From: Saururus chinensis
Lineage: Eukaryota > Streptophyta > Magnoliopsida > Piperales > Saururaceae
Direction of reading: 5' to 3'
NCBI GenBank assembly: GCA_035235625.1
Contig: CP141140.1
Span: forward strand, 5,662,685-5,726,684
DNA length: 64,000 bases
Shown here: positions 22,137 through 35,012 of the stretch, in pieces
Numbering within the stretch: position 1 is the first letter of the stretch
How the letters are laid out: each line of letters begins with the position of its first letter
Position numbers and translations under genes: made by a program
The notes under the pieces: generated by a model
Seen by the model: only the letters and a program-made list of their open reading frames with translations
The model's database searches: none
What the model was told of the DNA's origin: nothing

Positions 22137-25100
22137 GGAAGCAGAGAAGCACCAGGCTTTCGGGAGAAGATTTGATTGATGGAAGAACTGAGGAGAGCCG
22201 AAGGGGGGTGGGGCGAAGAAGTTAGGGTTTCCAAGGGGAGGAGGACAGAGCTAAGAGGACTGGAGAGGAGGGGCGGGCGGACCCATCGAGGGGGCGAAAG
22301 GCCAAAATGTGGGAGGGGTGGTAGGCTGGTGGCGTTAGGGTCGAAGAGAAGTTCAATTTCCTTGTCTGCATTATTTTATTTATTTTAAGCAGTATTTGAT
22401 TGACCCACTGGCCCAAAAGAAAAGGATCCGTGCCAGGGTGACCAACCGGACACATCTCGTGACGGTCGTACGGTAGGTTACTTTACGGTTGTTGGTGGTC
22501 GTCCCTCTTCAGCGAGCTGATGGGCCAAGGTACTCGTAATTACTCCTTTTTTGGTGTCTGAACTGAACCCACAAGCTCATATGAGGCGATACCCCTGTTT
22601 TAGCCTGCCATCTCGTCCGATAAATTATTATTGCATAATATGTGACAGTTTTAAAGTAAGGACAACGTATTCCACGACCAAGGTTACGACTTAAATTTAT
22701 CATTTATGTTTTTTTTGCTTTTTTTTTTTTTTTGGGTAAAACCCCGACCAGGTTGTGTTTCTTTAAGTTTCGAAACCTAACCATATAGAAATAGGGAATT
22801 TAACTTATTAACCTTTTTAATTGAATAAATTTTTAAATATATAAAATTTATAGATGAAACTTATGTAGTTAAAAAATAGACAAAATGAGCTTTTAAATGC
22901 CTCTAAGAATGCGCAAATTAAAGTTCGAATAAAGGGGTTATAACTATTTGTAATTGAACATATTGTACATGGTCTGTTTACTTAAATTAGACGTATATTT
23001 TGGCTGTTTAAATCGTTTTGCAAACTCGATTATTTAAAGTGATAAAAATTATTAAAATATAGTCCAAGTAGTTCACTTTGATACAACTTCTAAGGGGATT
23101 AGAATTTCTAATCCTCATGATTATAAGAAAGGGGCTTCCTGTAACTCAACTAGGGGAGCTTTTGACTAAGGGGTGAAGAGAGATGAGGTAGAAAGAAGCA
23201 TGTGCGAAGGCTAGAGAACAAAGAGGTGGGATGCTTTTTACATGCATATACTTGATATGTTTTAAGAAATTGAGTATTCGTCTTACACTTGCTTTTTGCT
23301 ATTTTGCTACCTTCGTTGTATATCATTCTATGAAAATTTCCTACATTGATATTTATACCTACTTAAAGTAGCCCCCATAATAATCAGGCTTGATGCACTC
23401 GAGCCTTACTATAATTGTGCTGTTAGAATTGTCTCAACAGTTTGTTGCTTCTGCTCCTTCAATTGAATCCTGAAGGTGTTTTTACTCCCAAAGACATGTA
23501 AATGTTACAGCTACGACTTACCAAGCATGTAGAAGTTCAAACCAACGTTAGTGTGTATTTATAAGATTGGACTCCTTGTACAATTTTTCCATTAGTTCAA
23601 GCTCCCTCAACTAATGGAGTAGTCATTGTTATCTCAGTTTAACAACCGGCATAATGTGGGTTATCTTAGTAGATTTAGATGATTCATTACATAAAAATCT
23701 CTTATTTTGAGGAAAGAATTATTTTTAAACATCGAGATAGGTAAGTAGGATATAGATAATTTAAATTTGCCTAAAGTCAGGTCAGTTCATTTAGAAAACA
23801 GGGAGAGAGGTGGAGGAAGAACCTTGTTTTGGGGGGAAGAGGATGTGAGTCCCACCCTTGTCATTGGATTTGACATCCAACGAATCTAAGACGACAATTT
23901 GGGGCTGATTTGTGGCCTACGATGGCCGGAGGTCCTACCCGATGTCTCACATTCTAAAGCCCAGAACAAAGTAACCATCGTTCTGTTTTGGACTGGTTTA
24001 GAAATTTTTCGGTTTGGTTCAATTAAAAAAAAAGAGAAAAGTATTGAATTGGGTCTGGTTCAGGTACTTTTACTTTTAAAAAAAAATTAACCTTAGATCT
24101 AAAGACTTTTACGTGCGTTTTGACAAAGTTTCACATCGGAGAAAATTTGCAGAGGTTTTGAAATGACCAATTTACCCTTATAACTTAAATCGTATAATAA
24201 TTTTTAATGACCCGAGTTTGGGGCTCCGGTTCAGGGGATTATAAATAGGTTTAAAAATTAAGAAAAATTTCAGTGATAGGTGTATGTGTACCCTAATTAT
24301 AGACCAAAACACAAGCTGAGAAAAAATCCTAGTAAATAAATAATTATTTATTTTACCCCTTCAATTAAGGTAAGACCGTTAAATAAACTAGGGTGAGTTC
24401 AAGGGGTTTACGACCCTGTTAAACGATAAGAAAATTACCCCGAATCCATAATGACAAGGAGTACCCCAAGATTAGTTTTAAACCCATTAGAGTTTAGAGA
24501 TGCTCTAAACAGGCCAATTTAAGATTAAAACCCCTTGAAAGGTCAATAACTTACCCTAGAAGGAAGAGGCCAATATCTTATGTAAAAAAATTACCCTAAT
24601 GTCCTTAAGTGCATTGTAACCTGTTTTCATAAAATAAAAAAATGATCCTAACTATAGGAGAATCAAAGTACAAGAGCAAGAGTCCTATAATTGCCAAAAT
24701 TGAGTTTAGCCCTTGATATTACGATTTGTTTAGACCTATGTGGGTATGTATTATTTATGTGTTTTTTTGTTTTAATATTTGTTATTATTGTTGTGATGAT
24801 AATTTATCTCTAGCTTAAGATTAATGAATGAGGTTAGATAACTTTAGATTAAGCGAAAACACCTAATTAAGATAAAGACTAAAATACCCTTAGAGGTGTT
24901 TGTAACTAGTTCATGGAGTTAACAAGGTCTTTGACCAAACGATTTGCCTTTGTTGATTAATATATGGCAGTTTTGAGTATTGACTTTAGTTTAAAAGAGA
25001 CTGATAAGGTTTGGGATAGTCATTCTGAATCCATGTTTGTTAAAAAGCAAAATAGGGTTCACAATGGTTTTTTAAGTCTTAGTTTTATTAATAAGATGTT

Positions 25101-25533
25101 GATTTAGCCATGAAGTTGCACCTCCCCATTGTAAGGAGCTATGCGTGAGCTGAACTCACTACTGATTTATTCAGAATCGTTTAATATACACACATTTAAA
25201 TTAGCTGACATCTTGATTGGTTGGCTTCTTCTACCACTTCTTTTGAGGTGCATTTGTGGGTCATGCCCTTCTACTCCGGTAGTCCTTATGGGTTAGGTTG
25301 GGTTATAACACTGTCTGGTAGATTAAAGGGCCACACTCTGAATGGTTCTCTTTCGAAGATAGTCCATAATGGTTGTATCATTTATCACTTAGGTTAACAT
25401 TTGATGAGTCTATCTGACTTTGGAATTATGCGGAGATATTAATTATCAAACAATAGTTCAAGAGATAATTAATAAAATTATTTGATATTGCTTATTTAAT
25501 TAAAACAAATAGAACACCTAAAGGACTTGCATA
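22137..25533. other. Intergenic, upstream of 6PGDH
   Basis: The 6PGDH leader and promoter lie just above 22136; the first 200 bases are purine-rich. The rest is AT-rich, without recognisable genes. Frames at 22176-22455 and 23899-24090 have no family features. Confidence 0.45.
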
Positions 25534-26010
25534 TAGGGGTGTAAATGGCTCCGTTTGTTCGGTGTCCATCTGTGTTCGCGTTCGTCCACACTAAAATGGA
25601 CAAAATTATTTTTTATCCATCCCTAATACAAACGGACATGGACAAAGGTAGGTCGTGTCTGCTAACTATAGATTTTATTAGTATTACTTTTACTTTATAC
25701 TAAATTACTAACTTATGTCACATAGTTAATCTTCATAAAAAAATTGTAAAAATACATATTATATTCTCACATGTCTTCTATAACATTATTTTTTCTTTAT
25801 TTTTTAGATTAGACTATCTTATTTTATTATAACTTATTTTTTAATTAATTTTTTACTAACTACCCTTAATTTGAAAACAAAGTAGTTAAACTTTCACCTT
25901 TATTCCGTCCGTATCCGTCATGGACAAATGCGGACGAACAAGCACATGGTCCGCATAAAAACGGACGACGGTGGACATGCCTTGTCCGTGTTTATATATT
26001 TACACCCCTA
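25534..26010. mobile_element. hAT-type non-autonomous element
   Basis: A 477-bp element with perfect 13-bp inverted ends TAGGGGTGTAAAT / ATTTACACCCCTA. It is flanked by 8-bp target copies CTTGCATA (25526-25533) and CTTGAATA (26011-26018), one mismatch apart. The 8-bp duplication and TAGGGGTG-like terminus fit hAT. Subterminal parts are rich in GGACA, GTCC and TCCGT sentences in both orientations, as expected for transposase-binding repeats. No transposase is encoded. Confidence 0.9.
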
Positions 26011-26018
26011 CTTGAATA

Positions 26019-27713
26019 AAATATAATTTAGTTAAAAATACTTAAACATTGCATGTATGATGTTATACTTCTTGTGATATTATAATTTTTAGGTAGAACT
26101 ACGTATAGATCCGATCTTATTAGAAACATTAAAAATATTATTTGATAAATAAGTAGATAACTAATATCAAGTGATGTTAACCCGATCTAAAAAAAAATTA
26201 AATAATATTTTTATTTTTTAAAAACTTTCTTCTAAGACAAAGAGATATTTCATTGTTATTCAGTCTTTATTAATTGTAGGTTTTTTAGATGAAAAATAGT
26301 GAGATTAAGACGTCAATAGAAAATTGAAGACGATATTGTACTAGTCAAATCTAATTTTTTTTATAATTTTATAAATAATTATAATTATTAACATAAGAAT
26401 CAATTTTACTTAATTATTTATTTTTAAATAAATAACAAACTTGTACTTAGATAGTTAACCTGCTATTTATCGAATTTTAACATGTGTAATAATATCATAT
26501 ATTTTAATATTTATATTTATAAACTTCAATTATTATGACCTAAATATTTAATTAATTAATTTAAAAAAATTATCAAAATTTATCACGTAACTTTTATTAA
26601 AATAAATTTCAAAAATCCATGTAGTGATAGTTAGTCAGCTACAACTATTAGATTTACCAGCCAAAAGCATACATGGCATTGACTACGGAATTCTGCCATC
26701 CGCTAAACCAGACCAGCACTTTTAGCCATTGACAAAGTTGGTCGAATGCAATCCCAAACTTGATCAGTTTATAAAGCGGCTAACCTTTAAAATCTCAACT
26801 AAAAATGGATTTTTTGTAACATTTTTAGAAGCATTTCACAGTTGTAGAAATCACTTTTAATAATTGGCAAGTTCAAGTTAACTGGTCAGCCGCCAAATAC
26901 AGATAGTTACAAAGAAATAACTTGAACATGTTTCAAGTATTTGTTTTCCACAGGCTTCAAACAACATTATCAGAATTCACAAGTTCTAACCGTACCTGAG
27001 GATAATTCTGATACATTTCTCCGGAAAAAAAATCATTTTCCAAATTCCATCAACATCTTACCAGTGTCTTCTTTTTCTGAATTCTATCCATGAAGAGCAC
27101 AAAAATTACAGAAGCAACTAAAACTTCGCACACAAGGTGGGAACTGCTGCCTGAAAAAGTGCCCCCCAAAAAGTGCTCACCCATTGTTGAATAACAACGT
27201 ATCCTGAACTATTTAGTGCAGCATTCCTCATCTTTCATCTGTTAAGATTCCAATATAACAGAAATCATATTTACAAATATCGACTTACTGTCAAAATAAA
27301 GCCACACGTGCTACACCATTCTCTATCCAACTACTGATTTTCTTTCCAAATAAGACTGTAAATGCACAATCTTCCATACACAAGAACTTAACAACAGTGC
27401 TAACCAACAAGCCGACTACCGCCCAATACATGTAAAGTAATACCAGAACGCATTTAGCTTTAAGAGTTGTCTTACTAAAGAAAAAAACAAGACATTCTTT
27501 TTTCCAAAAATAGGGCTTGAGCATTAGGAAGATAAAAAAATATATTATCAAAAGAGTAAAACAAGTAATTTTTTGTACAAGAAGTATCTGTTGTCAAAAT
27601 TAAAAAGAATTATAACATATTTTTATAAACAAAACTACCAATAGAAACATGAAGGAAAACAATAGTAGACTACAGTCTGGATTAAGGATTCAAAAGTCAA
27701 ATCAAAGCAGAGT
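26019..27713. other. Intergenic, downstream of WAV2
   Basis: Very AT-rich at 26019-26620, then more mixed. The 3' untranslated region of the WAV2 gene should lie next to 27713. No other gene is recognised. Confidence 0.45.
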
Positions 27714-30700
27714 TCACAAACCGCTTTGTATGTTGTTCGCAGGCTTCTCAGGAGTATACCGTTCCAAAAACAATTGTATAGATCGCCAATAACGGTCTCC
27801 ACCAGCTAGCCATGTGTCCATATGTGTACCTGTTGGAAAATCAACAAATAGGCAGCTTCTATTCTGCTCAATTGCTTTGGTGTAGAGTAGCTGCATATGG
27901 GAAGGCGGTACCATCTCATCTTGCAAGCCTGACAAAAATAAAATTGGCTGTTTTGTCTGCAAAAATATATATATAGTTAGTCTATGGCAATTAACTATCG
28001 TCGCCTCTAGAAACCAATGAATATTCATTTTAAGCAAACAAATCGGATAACTAATACATTTAAAATTAAGAAATCTAAAGCCAGAATCTTTAAAGCTAAT
28101 CTGAGCGTCAAAAAGACAAAGGCCTTATAGCCATGCACATTATAGCAGCCTAGATGCCTTAAACTTGTGAGTTGTGACTGTCTAAAACGATACGCTTATA
28201 ACAGCCAATCAGACATAGTTTGCAATCTTGTTGGATATTGGTAATATCGATCCAGAAAACGAGAATTGAGACAACACATAGATGGTTATTACACCAACTC
28301 ATTGATATGTCCCTCATCTCAATGAGATATCAGCGATATTCGAAGAAATCTGGGTTTTTTTCTTGGTGTCAGTTGTTCATTTCTCTTTTAGATGGACAGG
28401 CTAGACTTCATGTTATGCCAGCAGCTCTTTCTGCTGCTGGAAGTTTTCTTTAAATATCAGATGAACTGGTCGGGAGCACTTCTGTTGCCAGCAGTTCCTC
28501 TCCTTTTTCTTTTTTCTTCCACATTGCTGGCCAGTGGGTCTGCTGCCGGCAGTAACAGATTCAACTCTTGCAGGCAGATCAACTTGTTCATTCATTGTTG
28601 TAATGCATGAATCACTGATGTGGCGCAAATTTTAATGTTATCTCCATTATCAAGGAAGTTGATATTCCTACTCCACTTTCTCTATAACAAAGGCTTTACA
28701 CCACCTCTGATTAGATGAGAAGGTGAGTCACACCTAAAAACATGAAGAATCACTTTTTCCAGTCCAATCAAAGGTGGCCTTTGGTGTAGAAAAAGTGGGA
28801 ATATCATTTTCCATTATCAATGAGCTTCAAATTCATCCTCTATTATCATCATTTTTTTCTATCTAATCGGCATATTTTTTTACAATATGTGTAATGTCAT
28901 GATCTTATGATTGTTTTATTAGTGCTTCTAGATGTTAAGAGATACATTCATTTTTCAAAATATATGTGATAAGCCTTTTTTTTCCCAGATGGTTGCAATA
29001 AGGTGCATGATGATGTGAAAAAAAATTCTTATGATCACTGAGAGCATTTTACATAATCCCCTCGAATCTCAACTCTTTGATCAACCAAGATGAGAATGAG
29101 AATCAAGAAAGCGAACCTTGTCCCTGACTCAAATAGGTTCACCAATAAAGCAGTCATATAGCGGTGCAATTCCTTCTGAGTAGTGCCATAAACTAAACAT
29201 ATGCACAGGTCACAATTGCTCAAAATTCAGCTCACCTGACCAATAACATCTATTGTACTCCATGGAGATCGAACAAGGCAATTGAGGACTCTCGGCCCTT
29301 TACACCCACTACCTCCTATGAACCACTTAAGGAAGGGTAGTAAAACACCAGCCATATCAAGAATTGAAGTGAAGGTGTTCTCCAATATCAAAGCAGCAAC
29401 CTGACAAGCAGAGCAAACCAGTGCATTGCTTTTAACTTTCTTTATAATTTGATAACAGTAGAAGAGCAGGAAATATCTAATGTGCAAAATGAAGGTCAAA
29501 AAGAAAACTCATTAAGAAAATTTAACTGCTGCCCGATGTTTCTCCCACTCCAAAATTTATGTCCACTTCCCAATGTTATCTTATTAGCTATCTTCTCTGA
29601 AGGAGTAAAATTAGGAGAGTCCTGAGCAACACCCACTAGAAGTAAATGGAAGGTAGCTCAGAACTGAAGGGTCAGGTTTCATTCAACCTATGAAGCATTC
29701 CTAAAACGGTCATCCCAGGCATTATCATCACGGGATGTAACCATTTAACAGACTAATCAAGGAAAACACCCAAACAAACATTATCATTTTTTAAGAAAGC
29801 TCAACTGCAGTTGTTGTTGTCCTATGTTGCGTGCAACTAGCACTGGCTTTATCATAATCGAATGACCTCTTCAACCACCTTAAGATTCTCTACTTTTCAA
29901 CACTACGACTAAAGAATATTGATGCATCAAAATACTCAATCTTCTACATCATTCTATGTCTGTTTCAAATTTTAAATCAATTTGTGTTATATAATAAAAA
30001 AACACTCACTGTCTGAAAATAATGAATAAAACAGCCTCTAAAAAAAGCATGTCCAAAGGACAGGCAGCTAAAAAATTATTAAACATACATAAATGGGTCT
30101 AAAGGCATTTGGACATGTATGTTTTATTTATTTTTGTTAAAGAATCCAATCCAGAAAAAAATTATTGGTTCTACATGGGATTTTTGGAAATTTTGGTTTT
30201 CGACAAATGAAGTAGAATTTTTTTTGTTTCTATCATGTTATATGTTCTTGAAAGAGAGCATACACATAAGTATATGCAACTTTGTGGTGTGACAGCTGAC
30301 GAAAAAATACCATAGGACCAAGGTCCTGACACAATTAATCGTGCATCCTTGTTTACTGTTGTCAGAAATCCAAATAATTTAAGTTTTCTGGATGAGGTTT
30401 ATCAAATTATAAAAGTTTCTTGTACTATGTTGTAAAAGATTATACATAATCCAGAATTTTAACAAGCTCGGTATGGTCTGCTCATCTAAAAAGTATGGAT
30501 TGAAACCAATGACGATATCGCGCACCTGAAACTTGTCAACTTAATTAAAAGGCATAATAACATGTACAAACAAACTAAAGTACCATAGGCATATAAATAA
30601 AAAGTACTGAAGTCAAATTTGCCGCGTAATAAAAAAATGTTTTTTGAAGGTCCTATTCGGTGCTTTATGTCTAAATCTTAGAAGTATCACAAACTTACTT

Positions 30701-33700
30701 TCTGTACTGGTTATATGTGTTCCCCTATAGATCTTACTACAGGAAAGATTTCCGTTTTTTATTATATAAATCAAAACCCTGAACATCAGACTCAGGTCAA
30801 TAAATCAAGGGATTAATATACTTATTAACAGGATTGCATGGTACACTACTTTTTTCCCCATAAATTTAAACAACTAGCATACAATTTTATTTGTCCAGGT
30901 AAGTTACAGCATCTACAAATGGAACCATGGGCGAGGGCCTGACCACCTGTATAAAATTGAAAAGTAATATTGATTTATTGTTTCTGAATATTATAAAAGA
31001 TTAAAAATGGATGTTCAATAATCCTCTTGAGGAATATGATCAGCATTTGATTAATATCATCTTAAATCATTTATGCAATTTAAATCTAACATTCCAAAGC
31101 AGTTTCTGGTGGTCCGCAAATGATATACACGGGGCTTAAACATCAAATCAGAAGAACGCTAACCAATTACTAACAGAGAGAAGAGATAAATTTATCAAAA
31201 CAGCATACATCACACTCTTCAGACACTTCTATGTCAGGCAAAAAGAGGGTAAAAAATACACCTTCTCCAGGATGGCCTAAAGCTTAAATAGAAATGTTTG
31301 TTTCCACCTCTCTGATTTTCCTCAAATGAAATAATATAGAATTGGCTTTGAGTTCTACAAACACTAATTAGTAACATATTTTTGCCAATTGGTAGCCATC
31401 AAGCATTATTTTGCTAATTACACTGCAAAACATCTGTGTCGCTGACATAGTTGGGAAAAGGCACTTCATGATTATGATTATGACACTCCAAAAGATGCTA
31501 AGATGGATTCAACAACAGGATAAATCAGTATAATATTAGCTTGCTGATATCAGTAATGCTTCATATCAAAAACAGAGTATGGTGAGAAGAAAGATGCATT
31601 CCTTAGCATGATTTTAGACTTATGATAGGTGAAAGCGTTAGCTAATGTCTCTTTGCATTGGGCAATTCTTAATGCCGGTAAAGCCTCAACACTTCGACCA
31701 ACTGGCATGGATTAGTTCTTTCTATCAGCAAAAATAATGATGATTGCTTGAAAGTAAAAAATACCTTATCAGGATTATTCTTTGTCAGCACTGATCCAAC
31801 TGCACCACCAAGAGACCTTCCGAAGACAACTATTCGAGAAGTGTCAATGTCAGTTCTCTGGCTAAGATGGTCTAATGCTGCCTGACAAATAATATACAAT
31901 TAGAATGATCAGCAGTTCATGTGGACCAATAGAGGAATAGCTTACATATATTATAAGCTATAGCAATTTAGATTAAAATAACACACCTGAGCATCCCTTG
32001 TGATACCTTTTTGAGATGGGTAACCATCACTCGCTCCATATCTGTTTAACAAGTACAGAATACAGTTCACACAAGAAACAGGACCATACTCATTACACCA
32101 TAAATAAAACCCTTCAAAATGAATCGTACCCTCTATAAGAAAGCATGAACACATTACACTGCAGTCTTTGTAGCATTAGGCGAATAAATTCGAGACGATG
32201 AGCAATATCTATGCTTTGATAAAGGCTTTACACGAGAAGCTACATAATAAAATACTTTGATATTGAAACTAAGCACAAACTCCTCACATAAGCCAAAAAA
32301 AGGATACTGCCTGCGTTTTCTTGGAAAAAAAGCATTGTTGGACCTGCAATGACAGCAACAATATCAATTAACACTCAATCAAGCATGGAATAACTAAAGA
32401 AAATAGATGAACAAAAAGAAGAGAGTCAATATCATTGACATTGCATTTAGCTAAAAACTCCAGACAAAAACTGGTTCCCTTAGGAAAGCAAGACGAAAAA
32501 ACCAGCCTGCTCAGGCCAAGTCCAAGATAACAGGTGCCACCATGCAGAAGCCTTTCTTCCATCCACTTACCAAACGCATGAACAACAAGCAAAGAATTGG
32601 ACCATTTACCCGAGACAAATAAAATTGTCATATAATTAGAGACCTACAAATCATCTATTCACTCTTGAACTGTTGCACGACTAAGCAGGTAACACAAGCC
32701 TGTTCCTCCTTACACAGGAAAAAAAAATCAATGCCAACTCAAACTTCACCTAGAAAGCAACATCAGCCACGTATTTGTTTTAGTATTCTCGTATATGATA
32801 GAAGAAGACCAGGAATGAAGTTGTAAGCTTCCCATATTTACTTCGTTGCATTTCTGGCATTCAGTTAAAACTGCATTCCTTCCATTATCAGATTGCCAGC
32901 TTTTATTTCATGGTAAATACAATAATTTAGGTGGTGAAACATCATCTTACTTCAGTTTCCATTAGCATATCAAATGTGTTGGGTCTAACATAAAATGAGA
33001 CGCAAGCATCCACTCCACCAAAGATTTTAGTCACTCAATTAACTAAGAAAGTCTTAGGTTTATCCCTTCGGACATGTAAACATGCAATTTGACGGTGAAC
33101 GGGAAATAATTAAGGAGGAAAACAAGAGATATGCAACATGAGATAGACCTCAAACACGAGAAAATAAACAAGAAAGGGATCGTCCAGTTTTCTCAAAGTT
33201 CGTAGCAGGAAAAATTAACAGCCTGGGACATCTTATGCTTAATTAGACTTCATATTATTTAACAGTCAAGAGCCCGCCAATAATGATTTTAATTTCAAAT
33301 AAAATGAAGATATGCTCCTTGCCATAGTCTTTTGTTTAGCATATCATCGGCAAAAGAAGCAGCAGCTGGAGCAACTGCCACAAAGTCAAGGAAAGAGAAG
33401 AACAATATTCTGTTCCAATTTTCACGCCGACATCGAGATTTTCAAGATCGAATCGACAAATGAGCAAGTCAAATTCGTACCTCGGCAATCGGGGAAACCC
33501 TTAATGAACCAAGCGTGGAGGCGGACGCCATCGGAGGAGGTGAGCCAGACGTCCTCATATTTGAGGCGAAGCCTGGCGGGCGTGAAGGGGTAGGCCTTGG
33601 CGAGCCCCGGAAGGACCGGGACATAGACGAGCCTCTCCTGCAACGCCACCAGTAGCGAAATCCCGGCCACCACTATCCCCCCCACTCCGTAGACCAGCAC

Positions 33701-33718
33701 ATTAAAGTAGGACATCAT
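27714..33718 (-). CDS. WAV2: WAV2/Bem46-type alpha/beta-hydrolase, seven exons
   Basis: Exons (minus strand): 33481-33718, 32308-32343, 32130-32208, 31987-32041, 31765-31881, 29236-29400, 27714-27956. They give 310 residues, close to Arabidopsis WAV2 (about 308). Residues 4-27 form a membrane anchor, followed by QERLVYVP. PTMLFFQENAGNIAHRL and YGASDGYPSQKGI precede the nucleophile elbow GRSLGG (Ser159). The acid is in LQDEMVPP (Asp243) and the base in THMDTW (His275), so the catalytic triad is complete. LENTFTSILDMAGVLLPFLK is typical of this subfamily. Arabidopsis WAV2 restrains stimulus-induced root bending (established); the substrate is unknown. All introns are GT..AG; the 36-nt exon 2 and exon 3 join through a split Asn codon. 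The longest intron (29401-31764) holds nothing I recognise, and the last intron carries a Mutator-like MITE. Confidence 0.96.
28654..28809. mobile_element. Mutator-like MITE in the last WAV2 intron
   Basis: A 156-bp element flanked by identical 11-bp copies TCCATTATCAA at 28643-28653 and 28810-28820. The arms are inverted: TTGATATTCC...CACTTTCTCTA...AAAGGC at the left, and the complement ATGATATTCCCACTTTTTCTACACCAAAGGC at the right. A target duplication of 9-11 bp and long inverted arms fit a Mutator-derived MITE. The perfect flanking repeat suggests a recent insertion. Confidence 0.8.
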
Positions 33719-34057
33719 TTCCTCTCTCTTCCTTCCTTCTCGGTCTCTGGCGGAAAGTCACCTGCCGTAATCGCCTCTCGACTCCCTCAGTCGGGGGGCT
33801 CAGGGCTGGTGCCTGCCGGAGGCGAAGACCCACCCCCGGAAAAATCAAACGAATTTATTCGTTTTCGATATTTTGAGGTTACTAGCCCTCTACAGTAAGG
33901 GCCTCCTCATACTTGTGGCCAGCCGCGGGCCACCTTCAGTTTTCACTCTGCAAAAAGTAGGGGCAGTTATTTGGAACTTGGAATGGGCCAGGCAAATCAA
34001 ACCCGCAAAGCTTCAGTTTTCACTCTCGAAATCTACTGGGCCCTTGGTTACAAAAAT

Positions 34058-34225
34058 ACTCCTTCTATCTTAAATTAATAACTCAATTTAATAAATATTT
34101 TATTTTATTAAATTTAAATAATTATATATTTAAAAAATATTATAATTTTATTTTTTTATTTCTTAAATATGAGTTTTATAATTCAATAAAAATTATTACT
34201 CACTCCGTTTTATATTAATATATCT
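34058..34225. mobile_element. Stowaway-like MITE fragments
   Basis: Two left-end-like sentences, CTCCTTCTATCTTAAATTAA at 34058 and CTCACTCCGTTTTATATTAA near 34200, each follow TA and resemble Stowaway termini of this genome. Matching right ends were not found, so these are truncated or nested remnants. Confidence 0.45.
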
Positions 34226-34273
34226 ATTTCTACTTTTTATTATTTTTATTAAAGTAACTCTTTTTCACGTCTA

Positions 34274-35012
34274 ATTCATGAAATTGTAACACTTTTGTAC
34301 CATGTCCCTAATCTTGTGTAGCAGCCGGGCGCTTACCTTCTCATGCTCCCTCAACATCTGCAACACCTCCCGATGCACTGGTATTGACAATAGACACTGC
34401 CAAGATTGCTTGATCGTCCGCCTATAGTACTTCTCCTGACTAAGGTAGTAGTCTATCTTCTCCTTGTCCGTCATGTTCGGGTCCATGGCCACAAGCTTGG
34501 ATTGAGGCAGCGAAAGGAGTCACTTGACTGTTAGGTGCTCTCGGCAAAGGAGACGATGGGAAGCGTTTTTTATGCCTCATGCTCACTGTGAGCCGAGTGT
34601 AAGGAAAACCTAAGAGGCATTGATTTTCAAGATCGATGGTGCACACAGTAGCTCATATTAGCATAAATACCGTGTGTGTCGTCTATCTTGAAAATCAACA
34701 CCTCACAGGTGTTCCTTACGCTTGGCTCATGTTCTTCACGAAGCATAAAAAATGCTTTCAAGACGGTGATGGTCATTGTGTCGTCAGGCTTTGTCTTTGC
34801 CTCAAGGTTGACTTTCTCAAACATTCTGCAGATGGCGAGGGTCTCAAGCTCCTGCTAGAGCTAGGACTTGGTGTAGATCCCGCCGGCCTGGAGCAAGACC
34901 ATCTCAAAGAAGGAATCATATGAGCCGACAGTTGAACGTCACCGTTGATCAAAGAAGAAGATCTCGGAGACTTTGTAGCGCTTAAATGCAGATAGCTTAT
35001 CTAGGTTTAAAT
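34274..35012 (-). pseudogene. TOC75: TOC75 (plastid import channel) pseudogene fragment
   Basis: On the minus strand this encodes a decayed piece of the POTRA region of TOC75, the outer-envelope protein import channel. Recognisable stretches are LDKLSAFKRYKVSEIFFFDQ, STVGSYDSFFEMVLLQAGGI, QELETLAICRMFEKVNLEAK, SFAEST, DSFRCLNP, and MTDKEKIDYYLSQEKYYRR through VSARLLHKIRDMVQKCY. There is an in-frame TGA after FFFDQR, two TAG codons where the family has Gln (before QELETL), a TAA where it has Trp (after SFAEST) and a frameshift before MTDKEK. A palindromic MITE splits it at 34559-34759. The N-terminus, later POTRA part and beta-barrel are absent. It is certainly non-functional; whether it is a retrocopy or a segmental scrap is open. 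Confidence 0.88.
34559..34759. mobile_element. Palindromic MITE, family P, inside TOC75 pseudogene
   Basis: A 201-bp element, best copy of the family. The left arm GGAAGCGTTTTTTATGCCTC...AAGATCGATGGTGCACAC pairs over about 90 bp with the right arm, whose complement reads GAAAGCATTTTTTATGCTTC...AAGATAGACGACACAC. The split TOC75 reading shows the target: ATCACCGTC on one side and ATC-GTC on the other (pseudogene strand). This fits a 9-bp duplication with a 3-base loss and points to a Mutator-type origin. Confidence 0.8.

Noticed and set aside
21558-22175. A 205-codon plus-strand frame opposite 6PGDH
   Set aside because: Antisense to a certain gene in a GC-rich stretch; composition explains the open frame.
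28391-28628. CAGCAG-rich frames on both strands in the WAV2 intron
   Set aside because: Short repeats of CCAGCAG/CTGCTGG create open frames; no splice sites link them to WAV2 exons.
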